A DNA stretch of 64,000 nt from JAFKFI01 sp963795435 (GTDB lineage Bacteria > Pseudomonadota > Alphaproteobacteria > Acetobacterales > Acetobacteraceae), in assembly GCA_963795435.1 (NCBI GenBank), contig CAWCHV010000007.1, positions 1,116,001 to 1,180,000 on the forward strand, in the 5' to 3' direction. The notes below the pieces were generated by a model that worked only from the letters and a program-made list of their open reading frames with translations, had not been told where the DNA came from and did not search any database. Made by a program: the position numbers and the translations under genes. The number at the start of each line of letters is the position of its first letter. The first letter of the stretch is position 1. Of the stretch, positions 22,994-32,759 are shown piece by piece.

Positions 22994-23023
22994 CACCCAC
23001 CATGCCCAGGAGCCATCCACACC
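22994..23023. repeat. 5' arm of the 23S precursor processing stem
   Basis: Partner of 20121-20149, just upstream of the 23S 5' end in transcription direction. The pairing supports the assigned 23S boundaries. Confidence 0.75.
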
Positions 23024-23300
23024 CTCGCCGATCAGGACCACCCCGACCGGCGCCGACATGAACAAACCCCCGCCACGGCGGGCCACGCATCTCAACTCAG
23101 CACACAACAGGGCCCTCCCGCCTCGTCCACCACACGCCGAGAGGCGTGCAGAGACCAGCCGGGCGGACCCGAACGTCCTTGAACCTGACCTGGCCGCGGG
23201 CGACCCGCCCCGCATCGACGCACCCTGCGTCAACGCAAGCGGGCCAACCGGTCAGACATCGCGACCAGGCACGTCCAACGACGTACCAGAACCTGATTCA

Positions 23301-23316
23301 CCCTGACAAAGAACAA
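23301..23316 (-). promoter_or_regulatory. boxA-like antitermination site in the 23S leader
   Basis: The minus strand reads TTGTTCTTTGTCAGGG, close to rRNA boxA sequences (consensus around GCTCTTTAACA), about 300 bp before 23S. Nus-factor binding here is inferred from position and similarity only. Confidence 0.45.
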
Positions 23317-23471
23317 CGCGACGCCGCCGACCGAATACTCCCAGCCAGGGACGCCTGACGGCGCCGCCGATCACGCCCCGCTGGGGATCAATGATCGATC
23401 GGCACCGAAACTCACTTCTTCTCGCGATACAGCAAGCAGTGGTCAGTGATCAGCAGGGAAAATCTCCCGCA

Positions 23472-23544
23472 TGGAGACGATCGGGTTCGAACCGACGACC
23501 CCCTGCTTGCAAAGCAGGTGCTCTCCCAGCTGAGCTACGTCCCC
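23472..23544 (-). tRNA. tRNA-Ala (anticodon TGC)
   Basis: Acceptor GGGGACG/CGTCTCC with one G-T pair, D arm AGCTCAGCTGGGAGAGC, anticodon stem CCTGC/GCAGG with loop TTTGCAA (TGC), T loop TTCGAAC. CCA is not encoded. It is in the 16S-23S spacer. Confidence 0.97.
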
Positions 23545-23610
23545 AGAACCCAAATCACAGCCAAATCATACCCAGATCATAGCCAAATCAACCACGCACC
23601 GGGGCGGGAA

Positions 23611-23687
<77 letters not shown>

Positions 23688-23694
23688 AATAACC

Positions 23695-23767
23695 GAGCCC
23701 CACGCTCATCAAGCGATTGGTCGCCTTCGGCGCCCAATCTAACCAGCTGAGCTACTAGCCCAATAAC
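23695..23767 (-). pseudogene. Partial tRNA-Ile copy carrying an inserted hairpin
   Basis: The 30 bp at 23738-23767 are identical to 23664-23693, the 5' acceptor strand plus D arm of tRNA-Ile with its flank. They are followed (minus strand) by a hairpin segment TTGGGCGCCGAAGGCGACCAA, and then by CGCTTGATGAGCGTGGGG, which resembles the tRNA-Ile anticodon arm and loop. The T arm and 3' acceptor strand are missing, so it cannot fold as a tRNA. It is a tandem partial duplication at 74-bp spacing. Confidence 0.8.
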
Positions 23768-23780
23768 AACTGTCATCGCG

Positions 23781-23803
23781 GGAAGGGATACGCTGGCGGC
23801 GCC
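23781..23803. repeat. 3' arm of the 16S precursor processing stem
   Basis: Complementary over 23 bp, with a single G-U wobble, to 25720-25742. The two arms flank 16S rRNA exactly as RNase III processing stems do. Confidence 0.85.
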
Positions 23804-23913
23804 GATGGTCGGCAACCCCGCCGGTTCGAGACGGGCCCCATCGAACAGGTTCGATGGGAACCCGACGTCCCCAGCATCCACCGGGAACTTGTTCGGAGCC
23901 TCCCAAGCCAACT

Positions 23914-23942
23914 TGATCACTGACCACTGATCACTGACCACT
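23914..23942. repeat. Tandem TGATCACTGACCAC repeat in the rRNA spacer
   Basis: TGATCACTGACCAC occurs twice in tandem plus a final T. An inverted copy (AGTGGTCAGTGATCA) lies at 23438-23452, on the other side of the two spacer tRNAs, so the copies could pair and bracket the tRNA block. Confidence 0.9.
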
Positions 23943-23959
23943 CGCTCGGGAAACATCCT

Positions 23960-25462
<1,503 letters not shown>

Positions 25463-25719
25463 CTCAGACCCCACCCAAACCCGAAGGCTCGAGGCGCGAT
25501 CGTCAACGAACAGACCCAAACTCACTCCCCTCCCGCCACCCAGCCCTCACGAACCAAATGACGAAAAGGATCTCGAAGCGTACCTGTAACGCATCAAAAG
25601 ACACATCAACCAACGCCCCAAGCAGGCCAAAACCCAGCAAGTCCAGGCACAATAACCACCCAAACCAACCAAGATAAACCAACCATCAACCACCCACACT
25701 CACGTGCTCATGGTCCGAA

Positions 25720-25742
25720 GGCGCCGCCAACGTATCCCTTCC
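25720..25742. repeat. 5' arm of the 16S precursor processing stem
   Basis: Lies in the rRNA leader about 260 bp before 16S and pairs with 23781-23803. Confidence 0.85.
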
Positions 25743-25750
25743 ATCTGATT

Positions 25751-25766
25751 TACTTATCAAAGAGCG
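25751..25766 (-). promoter_or_regulatory. boxA-like antitermination site in the rRNA leader
   Basis: The minus strand reads CGCTCTTTGATAAGTA, a good match to rRNA boxA (TGCTCTTTAACA), just upstream of the 16S processing stem. Confidence 0.6.
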
Positions 25767-25848
25767 AAGGCGAAACCACCGGACCCCGCCATCGGCGGGG
25801 CGCCCGACTGATTTGCCCTGAAGTGCACATCCTCGGTGCAGACCGAAG

Positions 25849-25877
25849 AGGATATCCGACCGGCGGCCGGGAGGCAA
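25849..25877 (-). promoter_or_regulatory. Candidate rRNA operon promoter P2
   Basis: On the minus strand TTGCCT-N17-TATCCT. Transcription would start near 25842, about 380 bp before mature 16S and upstream of boxA and the processing stem. Its -35 overlaps the T-tract of the upstream terminator. Confidence 0.5.
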
Positions 25878-25882
25878 GAAAA

Positions 25883-25904
25883 ACCGTCCGGCGCGGCGAA
25901 CGGT
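25883..25904 (-). terminator. Intrinsic terminator after the epimerase gene
   Basis: On the minus strand ACCGTTCG/CGGACGGT form an 8-bp stem (one T-G pair) with loop CCGCGC, followed by TTTTTCTT. It ends transcription from the epimerase before the rRNA operon. Confidence 0.75.
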
Positions 25905-25933
25905 GATTTAGGCGACGAGGAGCCGCTGGTCAA
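25905..25933 (-). promoter_or_regulatory. Candidate rRNA operon promoter P1
   Basis: On the minus strand TTGACC-N17-TAAATC, directly after the epimerase stop. Predicted initiation (near 25898) falls inside the 5' half of the terminator stem, so P1 transcripts would lack part of the hairpin. Confidence 0.45.
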
Positions 25934-25936
25934 GCC

Positions 25937-26929
25937 CTAACCCTCGACCCCGCGCCGATCGATCCCGTGCCAATCGCGGAACCAGGCGACGAAGCGCGGC
26001 ACGCCCACCGCCAGGGGGGTGCTCGGAGCATAGCCGGTGAGAGCGGCGATCGCGTCCACCGATGCGAATGTCTCCTCGACATCGACCAGCGGCCGGGGCG
26101 CCGTGCGGATCACCGCCTTGCGGCCGAGTTCCTGTTCGAGCAGGCCGATCAAGGCGCTGACGCGCTCGCTGCGATGGTTGCCGATATTGAGCACCCGCGC
26201 CGGCGTATCGCCTTCGGGCGGCCGGTCGAGGCACCCGATAACCCCGGCGACGATGTCGTCCACGTAGGTGAAATCCCGTCGCAGCGCGCCGTTCTCGAAC
26301 AAAGTGATCGGCTCGCCGGCCACGATGGCGCGCGCAAAGGCGTAGTAGGCCATGTCGGGCCGGCCCCACGGCCCGTAGACCGTGAAGAAGCGCAACCCCG
26401 TCTGCGGCAGCCGGAACAGATGGGCGTAAGCATGGCTCATCAGCTCGTCGGCCCGCTTGGTTGCCGCGTAGAGCGAAATCGGCGTGTCGACGCGGTCGGT
26501 CTCCAGGAAGGGCAAGGACTGGTTCGCCCCATACACCGAGGACGAGCTGGCATACACAAGATGCTCAAGACGGCCGAGACGCCGTGCCGTCTCCTGAACG
26601 ACCAGATGGCCCATGACGTTGGCCTGCACGTAGGCGTACGGGTCGACCAGGGAGTGCCGCACCCCGGCCTGCGCGGCGAGGTGGACGATGCCCCGGATGT
26701 CCGGGTTCCGCGCCGCAAGGTCGTGCATGGCGGCGCGATCCGAGATGTCGAGCGCCTGGAAGGCAAAGCCGGCGACCTCCTGGAGGATGGCGAGCCGCGC
26801 GCACTTCAGCCGGACGTCGTAATAGGCGTTGAGATTGTCGACGCCGAGCACGCGGTCGCCGCGCGCCAGGAGTGCTTGGGCGACGTGGTGCCCGACGAAA
26901 CCCGCAACACCCGTCACCAATATGGTCAC
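25937..26929 (-). CDS. NAD-dependent epimerase, UDP-glucuronate 4-epimerase-like
   Basis: 330 residues of an extended SDR. The NAD-binding motif TGVAGFVG is at residues 6-13, the catalytic pair in SLYAATK (Tyr154, Lys158), and the substrate region RFFTVYGPWGRPDMAYYAF follows, as in UDP-glucuronate 4-epimerases. The product (UDP-galacturonate) would feed surface polysaccharide. The gene stands alone, followed by a terminator and the rRNA operon promoters. UDP-glucose 4-epimerase activity is less likely but not excluded. Confidence 0.8.
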   Translation of the reverse strand: MTILVTGVAGFVGHHVAQALLARGDRVLGVDNLNAYYDVRLKCARLAILQEVAGFAFQALDISDRAAMHDLAARNPDIRGIVHLAAQAGVRHSLVDPYAYVQANVMGHLVVQETARRLGRLEHLVYASSSSVYGANQSLPFLETDRVDTPISLYAATKRADELMSHAYAHLFRLPQTGLRFFTVYGPWGRPDMAYYAFARAIVAGEPITLFENGALRRDFTYVDDIVAGVIGCLDRPPEGDTPARVLNIGNHRSERVSALIGLLEQELGRKAVIRTAPRPLVDVEETFASVDAIAALTGYAPSTPLAVGVPRFVAWFRDWHGIDRRGVEG

Positions 26930-26990
26930 GCCCGGCTCCTGTCTCGGTATCGACCCCGGAGGCCCGCCTTGGATCCCGGGGAGGGAAATC

Positions 26991-27776
26991 CTATTGCGCG
27001 AGCCAGCCGCCGTCGATTGAAAGCGGCGCTCCCGTGATCGTGCCGGCCGCCTCGGAGCAGAGAAAGACCGCCAGCGCGCCGATCTGGTCCGGCGTCGAGA
27101 ATTGCCGCATCGGCTGCTTCTCTGCCAGCAGGGCCTCGGTCACCTCCTCGATCCCGCGCCCCTGGGCCGCCGCACGGTCGCGCAGCTGCTTCTCGACCAG
27201 CGGGGTCCGCACCCAGCCGGGACAGATCGCGTTGGCGGTCACGCCGCTATTGGCGAGCTCGATCGCCGCCACCTTCGTCATCCCCACCACGCCGTGCTTG
27301 GCGGCGACGTAGGCGACTTTCTGGGCGCTTGCGACTAGGCCGTGCGCCGAGGCCACATTGATGATGCGTCCCCACTCTTTCCGCTTCATGAACGGGATCG
27401 CCGCCTTCATGCCGTGGAACACGGCGGAGAGGTTGATCGCGATCACCGCGTCCCAGCGCTCGTCGGGGAAATCCTCGATGGTGGCGGTGAACTGGATCCC
27501 AGCGTTGTTCACCAGGATGTCGAGCGAGCCCAGCTGGTCCGCCGTCTGGCGCACCGCCGCCGCGATTTGCGCCGGTTGGGCCATGTCGGCTGGCGCGTAG
27601 CCCGCGCGTACGCCGAACTCGACGGCGATGCCGCTCCGCAGATCTTCTATTTGCGCCGGGTCGCCGAAGCCGTTGAGCATCACCGCGGCGCCGTCGCTTG
27701 CCAGCGCTCGCGCGATGCCGAGGCCAATACCACTGGTCGACCCGGTGATAAAGGCCGCCTTGCCCTCGAGGTTCAT
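26991..27776 (-). CDS. bdhA: 3-hydroxybutyrate dehydrogenase
   Basis: 261 residues of a classical SDR, starting MNLEGKAAFITGSTSGIG. NAD motif at 11-18, NNAG at about 90, catalytic Ser143, Tyr156 and Lys160. The full-length match in pattern (GIQFTATIEDFPDERWDAV, CPGWVRTPLVEKQ) is that of PHB-cycle 3-hydroxybutyrate dehydrogenases, which oxidise D-3-hydroxybutyrate to acetoacetate. The PHB depolymerase at 46.4 kb would supply its substrate. Confidence 0.9.
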   Translation of the reverse strand: MNLEGKAAFITGSTSGIGLGIARALASDGAAVMLNGFGDPAQIEDLRSGIAVEFGVRAGYAPADMAQPAQIAAAVRQTADQLGSLDILVNNAGIQFTATIEDFPDERWDAVIAINLSAVFHGMKAAIPFMKRKEWGRIINVASAHGLVASAQKVAYVAAKHGVVGMTKVAAIELANSGVTANAICPGWVRTPLVEKQLRDRAAAQGRGIEEVTEALLAEKQPMRQFSTPDQIGALAVFLCSEAAGTITGAPLSIDGGWLAQ

Positions 27777-27837
27777 CTACACTCCTCCCACGGTTGATCC
27801 GGCGTTACAGTTGATCCGAGGAGGATCGGGAGAGACC

Positions 27838-28440
27838 ATGCCCGACCAGGCGTCAAGGCGGCACTACGCGGCGCGAAGCACCGGCCGAGGCAGGCCGCCT
27901 CGCGCGGTGCTCGTCGCGGCGATGCTGATCGGCGGCGTTCCGGGTCTTGCCGAGCCCCGGACCATGAGCCTGTCGCCGCCTGGCGCTGAAGTCGCGCTTC
28001 GGGCCTACGCGCTCGGCATGATGCCCGTGGACGGCAATTTCATGCGCTTCCGGGGATCGGTCCATTTCGACGGCAACGACGCCGACCGATGTGTGGTCGA
28101 ACTGACGATCGAGGCCGCGAGCCTGTTCATGCCGCAGCAGTCGGTCCGCGACGACGTGGTGTCGCCATCGTTCCTCGACGCGGCGGCGTTCCCCACACTG
28201 GTGTATCGTGGCGGCTGCGCCTCCGGCGCCGTCCGAGGAATGCTCACCATGCACGGCCAGACGCATCCGCTCGAGCTCAGCTTGGAGCGCAACCGGACCG
28301 GCTTCGTGGCGACGGGCGTGATCCACCGCTTCGACTGGGGGATGACCGAGCGGCCGATCATGGTCGGGTCCACGGTCCGCATCCGGGTATCCGCGCCCTG
28401 GCCACCGGGCTGGCCCGCTCTGGGCTGGCCCTCGCCCTGA
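27838..28440 (+). CDS. YceI-like secreted protein
   Basis: 200 residues from an ATG preceded by GAGGAGG. An N-terminal signal segment (VLVAAMLIGGVPGLAEP, residues about 21-37) is followed by a YceI-type beta-barrel pattern: FRGSVHFDGND, FLDAAAFPTLVY, GMLTMHGQTHPLEL, and HRFDWGM near the end. YceI proteins are periplasmic lipocalin-like barrels that bind isoprenoids. The stop overlaps the start of the MFS gene (TGATG), so the two are translationally coupled. Confidence 0.75.
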   Translation: MPDQASRRHYAARSTGRGRPPRAVLVAAMLIGGVPGLAEPRTMSLSPPGAEVALRAYALGMMPVDGNFMRFRGSVHFDGNDADRCVVELTIEAASLFMPQQSVRDDVVSPSFLDAAAFPTLVYRGGCASGAVRGMLTMHGQTHPLELSLERNRTGFVATGVIHRFDWGMTERPIMVGSTVRIRVSAPWPPGWPALGWPSP

Positions 28441-30068
28441 TGCGCCTCCCCCCCGCCCTCGTGCCGCTGCGGCACGGCACGTTTCGCAGCCTGTGGATCG
28501 CCTCCGTCATCACGGCACTCGGCACCTGGCTGCAAAACACCGGCGCGGGCTGGCTGATGACAACCTTGTCGCCGAACGCCCTGACCGTCAGCCTGGTGCA
28601 GGCCGCGACGATCCTGCCGATGTTCCTGCTGGCCCTGCCCGCCGGCGCGCTCGCCGACATCATCGACCGGCGGCTGTTCCTGATCGGCACTCAGATCTGG
28701 ACGATGCTCGCCGCCGCCCTGCTCGCGGCCCTCACCATCGCGGGCGCCACCGGCGTATGGGGGTTGCTGGCCCTCACCTTCGCGATCGGCGTCGGATCGG
28801 CTATGACCAGTCCGGCCTGGGGCGCGATCGTGCCCGAAATCGTGCCCCGGGAGGATCTTGTCCAGGCCATCGCGCTCAACGGCATCGGCTTCAACATCGC
28901 CCGCGCGATCGGCCCGGCGCTGGCCGGTTTCCTGGTGGTGCTGGCCGGCACCGGCTATGCCTTCGCCCTCTATGCGCTATCGATCGGCGCGGTGATCACG
29001 GCGCTGGTCACGTGGCGGCGCAGAGGGGCACACAGCGCGTTTCCCCGCGAGCACCTGTTGAGCGCGATGCGCGCCGGGACGCGCTTTGTGCGCAACACGC
29101 CGGCCATGCAATCGGCGATGATCCGGATCTTCGCCTATTCGCTCCCAGCCGCCGCGCCCTGGGCGCTGCTGCCTCTGGTGGTGCGCGAGCAACTAGGGCT
29201 CGGCGCCGGCATGTACGGGCTCATTCTCGGCGTGATGGGCGCCGGCGGCGTGGTGTCCGGCCTCGGCCTGCCGGCGCTCCGCAAGCACGCCGACCGAAGC
29301 GCCATCGTCGTCGTCGCCAGCATCTTCTCCTTCGCCGGGGTCGCGGTACTGGCCGCCTCGCGCCACTGGCTGCCAGCCGGCATCGGCATGTTGCTGTTCG
29401 GGGTGGGCTGGGTCTCCGCCTTCGCCACCACCCAGGCCGCCGCGCAACTGGCCGCCCCGGCCTGGGTGCGCGCCCGCGCCCTGGCGATCTATCAGCTCTC
29501 GTATAACGGGGCGCTGGTCCTCGGATCGTTCGGCTGGGGTTGGATCGGCACAAGGATCGGCTTGTCCGATACGCTGCTCGCGGCATCGCTCCTCGGCCTG
29601 CTCCTTGCGTTCGCCGTGCGGCGCCACAGCCTCGACGCGGCACCCGCCTCCGCCGCCAGCCAGACGGCTCCGCCGGCGCTCGCCTCCGAAGCGCCGGCCG
29701 CCGAGATCGCGCCCCTCCTGCAACTCGCTCGCGGCCGAGTGTTCGAGACCGTGCAGTACCGCGTGGCTCCGATCGACCGGGATGAATTCCTCGCCGCGAT
29801 GGTCGAGGTCCGGCGCGTTCGTGGCCGGGCCGGCGCGCTGTTCTGGCAGCTTTACGAAGACGTGGCCCATGCCGACGGATGGCTGGAGGTCTGGGGGATG
29901 GAGAACTGGACGGACCATTTGCGCGAGGCCGGCCGCATGTCGGAGGAAGATCGGACGGCGCTCGTGCGGGCGGCCTCGTTCCACCAAGGCGACGACCGCC
30001 CGGCCCTCTGTCGCTATCTTGCAGTGATCCCCCATGAGCACCGGCGGTTGGCCCGGAACATTCCTTAG
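28440..30068 (+). CDS. MFS transporter with C-terminal soluble extension (MFS_3-like)
   Basis: 542 residues. Residues 1-400 carry about twelve membrane segments with LQNTGAGWLMTTLSPNALTV and ALPAGALADIIDRR, typical of the EntS/MFS_3 exporter family. Residues 420-542 form a soluble domain (LQLARGRVFETVQYRVAPID through HEHRRLARNIP), the usual tail of this subfamily, resembling an antibiotic-biosynthesis-monooxygenase-type ferredoxin fold. The substrate is unknown. It is coupled to the YceI-like gene. Confidence 0.85.
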   Translation: MRLPPALVPLRHGTFRSLWIASVITALGTWLQNTGAGWLMTTLSPNALTVSLVQAATILPMFLLALPAGALADIIDRRLFLIGTQIWTMLAAALLAALTIAGATGVWGLLALTFAIGVGSAMTSPAWGAIVPEIVPREDLVQAIALNGIGFNIARAIGPALAGFLVVLAGTGYAFALYALSIGAVITALVTWRRRGAHSAFPREHLLSAMRAGTRFVRNTPAMQSAMIRIFAYSLPAAAPWALLPLVVREQLGLGAGMYGLILGVMGAGGVVSGLGLPALRKHADRSAIVVVASIFSFAGVAVLAASRHWLPAGIGMLLFGVGWVSAFATTQAAAQLAAPAWVRARALAIYQLSYNGALVLGSFGWGWIGTRIGLSDTLLAASLLGLLLAFAVRRHSLDAAPASAASQTAPPALASEAPAAEIAPLLQLARGRVFETVQYRVAPIDRDEFLAAMVEVRRVRGRAGALFWQLYEDVAHADGWLEVWGMENWTDHLREAGRMSEEDRTALVRAASFHQGDDRPALCRYLAVIPHEHRRLARNIP

Positions 30069-30130
30069 GCGGCGCATTGGGCCGACAGCATGCGGACGGC
30101 ATATTGGCTCCGAGTTCGGGCTTGCTGCGG

Positions 30131-30160
30131 CTCCCTCGCCCCGGATAGGGTGCGAGGGAG
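30131..30160 (+). terminator. Stem-loop between the MFS gene and parE
   Basis: CTCCCTCGC and GCGAGGGAG form a 9-bp perfect stem 16 nt before the parE start. There is no T-run after it, so it is either a weak terminator of the MFS gene or a hairpin in the parE leader. Confidence 0.5.
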
Positions 30161-30175
30161 ACTCGGGAACACAGC

Positions 30176-32161
30176 ATGAACGATTTGTTCGGCCCGTCCA
30201 AACCGGGGCGGGACGCCGATAGCTATTCCGCGAAGGACATCGAGGTGCTGGAAGGGCTGGAGCCGGTGCGGCGCCGGCCCGGCATGTATATCGGCGGCAC
30301 CGACGAGCCGGCCCTTCATCATCTCGCCGCCGAGATCCTCGACAATGCGATGGACGAGGCAGTCGCCGGCCAAGCCAGTTTCATCGAGATGACCCTGGCG
30401 CCGGGCAACTGGCTGACGGTCCGGGACAACGGCCGGGGAATCCCGGTCGACCCGCACCCGAAGTTCAAGGCGCTCAGCGCCCTCGAGGTGATCCTCACCA
30501 CCCTGCACTCGGGCGGCAAGTTCGGCGGCAAGGTGTATGCGACGGCCGGCGGCCTGCATGGCGTCGGAAGCTCGGTGGTGAACGCTCTGTCGGATGTCAT
30601 GGAGGTCGAGGTCGCGCGGGACCGCGTGCTCTGGACGCAGAGCTACGCACGCGGCAAGCCGACCACCAAGCTGGTCAACGCGGGACCGGTCCACAATCGC
30701 CGTGGGACCAGCATCCGGTTCCGCCCGGACCCGACCATCTTTGGGTCGCTGCAGTTCACCCCGGCACGGTTGTACCGGTTGTGCCGGTCGAAGGCATACC
30801 TGTTCCGGGGCGTCCAAATCCGCTGGGCCTGCGACCCGTCGCTCCTGGGAGGCGCCAAGGACGAAACCCCGGCCGAGGCGGTCCTGCATTTTCCGGGCGG
30901 GTTGCGCGACAGCCTGGAGGCCGACATCGCCGATGCCGAGCGGGTCCTGCCGCAAATCTGGGCGGGTGAGGCAGACCTGCCAGCCGGGCCGAAGGGCGAG
31001 CCGAGCGGGCGGGTCGAGTGGGCGGCGTCGTGGCTGGAAAGCGAGGAGGGATTTCTCCATTCCTACTGCAACACGGTGCCGACCTCCCAGGGCGGCACGC
31101 ATGAGGCCGGGTTCCGCGCGGCACTCCTAAAGGGGCTGCGCGCCTGGGGCGAGCATCGCGGCAACCGGCGGGCGGGCCAGATCGTCGCCGACGATCTGCT
31201 GACGCCGATGGCGGCCAAGCTGTCGCTGTTCCTGCGCGATCCGCAATTTCAGGGCCAGACCAAGGAGAAGCTGACCAGCGGCGAGGCGTCGCGGCTGGTG
31301 GAAACGGCGCTGCGCGACCGGTTCGACCATTGGCTCGCAGGCGACCCGGCCAGCGCCGACAATCTTCTGGCTTTCGTCATCGACCGCGCCGAGGAACGGC
31401 TGCGGCGCAAGGAGAGCAAGGACACCCCGCGCAAATCCGCCACGCGCCGGCTGCGCTTGCCGGGCAAGCTGGCGGATTGCACACGGGAGAACGCGGCCGA
31501 AACCGAGATATTCCTTGTGGAAGGTGACAGCGCGGGCGGCTCGGCCAAGCAGGCGCGCAACCGGGAGACCCAGGCGGTACTGCCGCTGCGCGGGAAGATC
31601 CTCAACGTCGCCAGCGCCTCGGCCGACAAGTTGCGGCAGAACCAGGAGCTGAAGGATCTCATCGAGGCGCTAGGCTGCGGCGTGGGCGACCGCTTCAATC
31701 GCGCGAAGCTGCGCTACGGCCGTGTCATCATCATGACGGACGCGGACGTGGACGGCGCGCACATCGCCTCGCTGCTCATCACCTTCTTCTACCGCGAACT
31801 GCCCGAGCTGGTCCGACACGGGCACCTCTACCTTGCCCAGCCGCCGCTCTATCGGCTGACGCAGGGTGCTCGCACCGTCTATGCGATGTCGGACCCTGAT
31901 CGCGAGCGGAAGCTGAAATCCTTCAAGGCGGGGGCGAAGATCGAGGTCAGCCGGTTCAAGGGGCTGGGCGAGATGCCGCCATCGGCGCTGAAGGAGACCA
32001 CGATGGACCCGGCGAAGCGCACGCTGCTGAAGGTGGTGGCGCTTCCCGAGGACCGGGCGCACACGAGCGGGCTCGTGGAAAGCCTGATGGGGCGAAAGCC
32101 TGAGCTGCGCTACCAGTTCATCCAGGAGCGGGCGCGCACGGTGGAGGAAGTGGACGTGTGA
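30176..32161 (+). CDS. parE: DNA topoisomerase IV subunit B
   Basis: 661 residues of a GHKL-ATPase type II topoisomerase subunit. RRRPGMYIGG is near residue 30, the ATP-binding loop DNGRGIPVD near 84, GGKFGGKVYATAGGLHGVG near 115, and the Toprim motifs EGDSAGGSAKQ near 447 and MTDADVDGAHI near 521. The length and the QTKEKL segment (FQGQTKEKLTSGE) favour ParE over GyrB. It decatenates daughter chromosomes with ParC, which is not in this window. Confidence 0.93.
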   Translation: MNDLFGPSKPGRDADSYSAKDIEVLEGLEPVRRRPGMYIGGTDEPALHHLAAEILDNAMDEAVAGQASFIEMTLAPGNWLTVRDNGRGIPVDPHPKFKALSALEVILTTLHSGGKFGGKVYATAGGLHGVGSSVVNALSDVMEVEVARDRVLWTQSYARGKPTTKLVNAGPVHNRRGTSIRFRPDPTIFGSLQFTPARLYRLCRSKAYLFRGVQIRWACDPSLLGGAKDETPAEAVLHFPGGLRDSLEADIADAERVLPQIWAGEADLPAGPKGEPSGRVEWAASWLESEEGFLHSYCNTVPTSQGGTHEAGFRAALLKGLRAWGEHRGNRRAGQIVADDLLTPMAAKLSLFLRDPQFQGQTKEKLTSGEASRLVETALRDRFDHWLAGDPASADNLLAFVIDRAEERLRRKESKDTPRKSATRRLRLPGKLADCTRENAAETEIFLVEGDSAGGSAKQARNRETQAVLPLRGKILNVASASADKLRQNQELKDLIEALGCGVGDRFNRAKLRYGRVIIMTDADVDGAHIASLLITFFYRELPELVRHGHLYLAQPPLYRLTQGARTVYAMSDPDRERKLKSFKAGAKIEVSRFKGLGEMPPSALKETTMDPAKRTLLKVVALPEDRAHTSGLVESLMGRKPELRYQFIQERARTVEEVDV

Positions 32162-32194
32162 CCACGCGGGCGGCCGAGTCGCCCCTCACCCCAA

Positions 32195-32247
32195 CCCTCT
32201 CCCGCACGGGGAGAGGGAGAAAGAGTCCCCTCCCCTTGGGGGAGGGG
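32195..32247. repeat. Paired GC-rich palindromes (REP-like) between parE and hup
   Basis: Two adjacent 9-bp hairpins: CCCTCTCCC/GGGAGAGGG (32195-32217) and CCCCTCCCC/GGGGAGGGG (32227-32247). The preceding CCTCACCCC block is shared with the hairpin near 44265-44303. On the minus strand the second hairpin is followed by ACTCTTT, so it could also terminate the convergent hup transcript. Confidence 0.7.
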
Positions 32248-32281
32248 AGTACGGTCGCGGAGGAGGACGAGCGACCGCCCC

Positions 32282-32551
32282 TCAAACCGTCTTCTTCAGC
32301 GTCGGAGAGGCCTTGAACCGGACCGTCTTGCCGGCCTTCACCTTGATCTGTTCGCCGGTGCGGGGGTTGAGCCCCTTGCGCGCCTTGGTCTTGCGGACGG
32401 TGAAGGTGCCGAAGCTCGGCAGCGTGAAGCGGCCGTTCCGCTTCAATTCCTTCACGATCGCGCTCATCAGGTCGCCAGCGGCGCGGTTCGCCGCCGAGCC
32501 GGTCAGCTCCGCCGACCCCTGGATGACCTGCGCGATGAATGCCTTCGACAT
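32282..32551 (-). CDS. hup: HU-family DNA-binding protein
   Basis: 89 residues from the ATG at 32551 (MSKAFIAQVIQGSAELTG), with AAGGAGAGACG directly before it. It shows the HU/IHF fold with the DNA-binding arm region SFGTFTVRKTKARKGLNPRT and the end KTVRFKASPTLKK. It is a nucleoid-structuring protein. Confidence 0.93.
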   Translation of the reverse strand: MSKAFIAQVIQGSAELTGSAANRAAGDLMSAIVKELKRNGRFTLPSFGTFTVRKTKARKGLNPRTGEQIKVKAGKTVRFKASPTLKKTV

Positions 32552-32759
32552 CGTCTCTCCTTGCTGATCGCACGCATGTGTCCGCCGCGCGCCGACTGCG
32601 GACCACGCGCGCGACATCGCTCAGGACTGGTCACGGCGGTCGGTTCGCCGCGTCGCTGACCTGCTTCTTAGACTCTCACGAATTAGTGCGCCAGTGCTAC
32701 TGCACTGCTTCATGCCGGCAGGACGGCGCGGGAGGCTGTGCGGCTCCCGCGCCCTGGGA

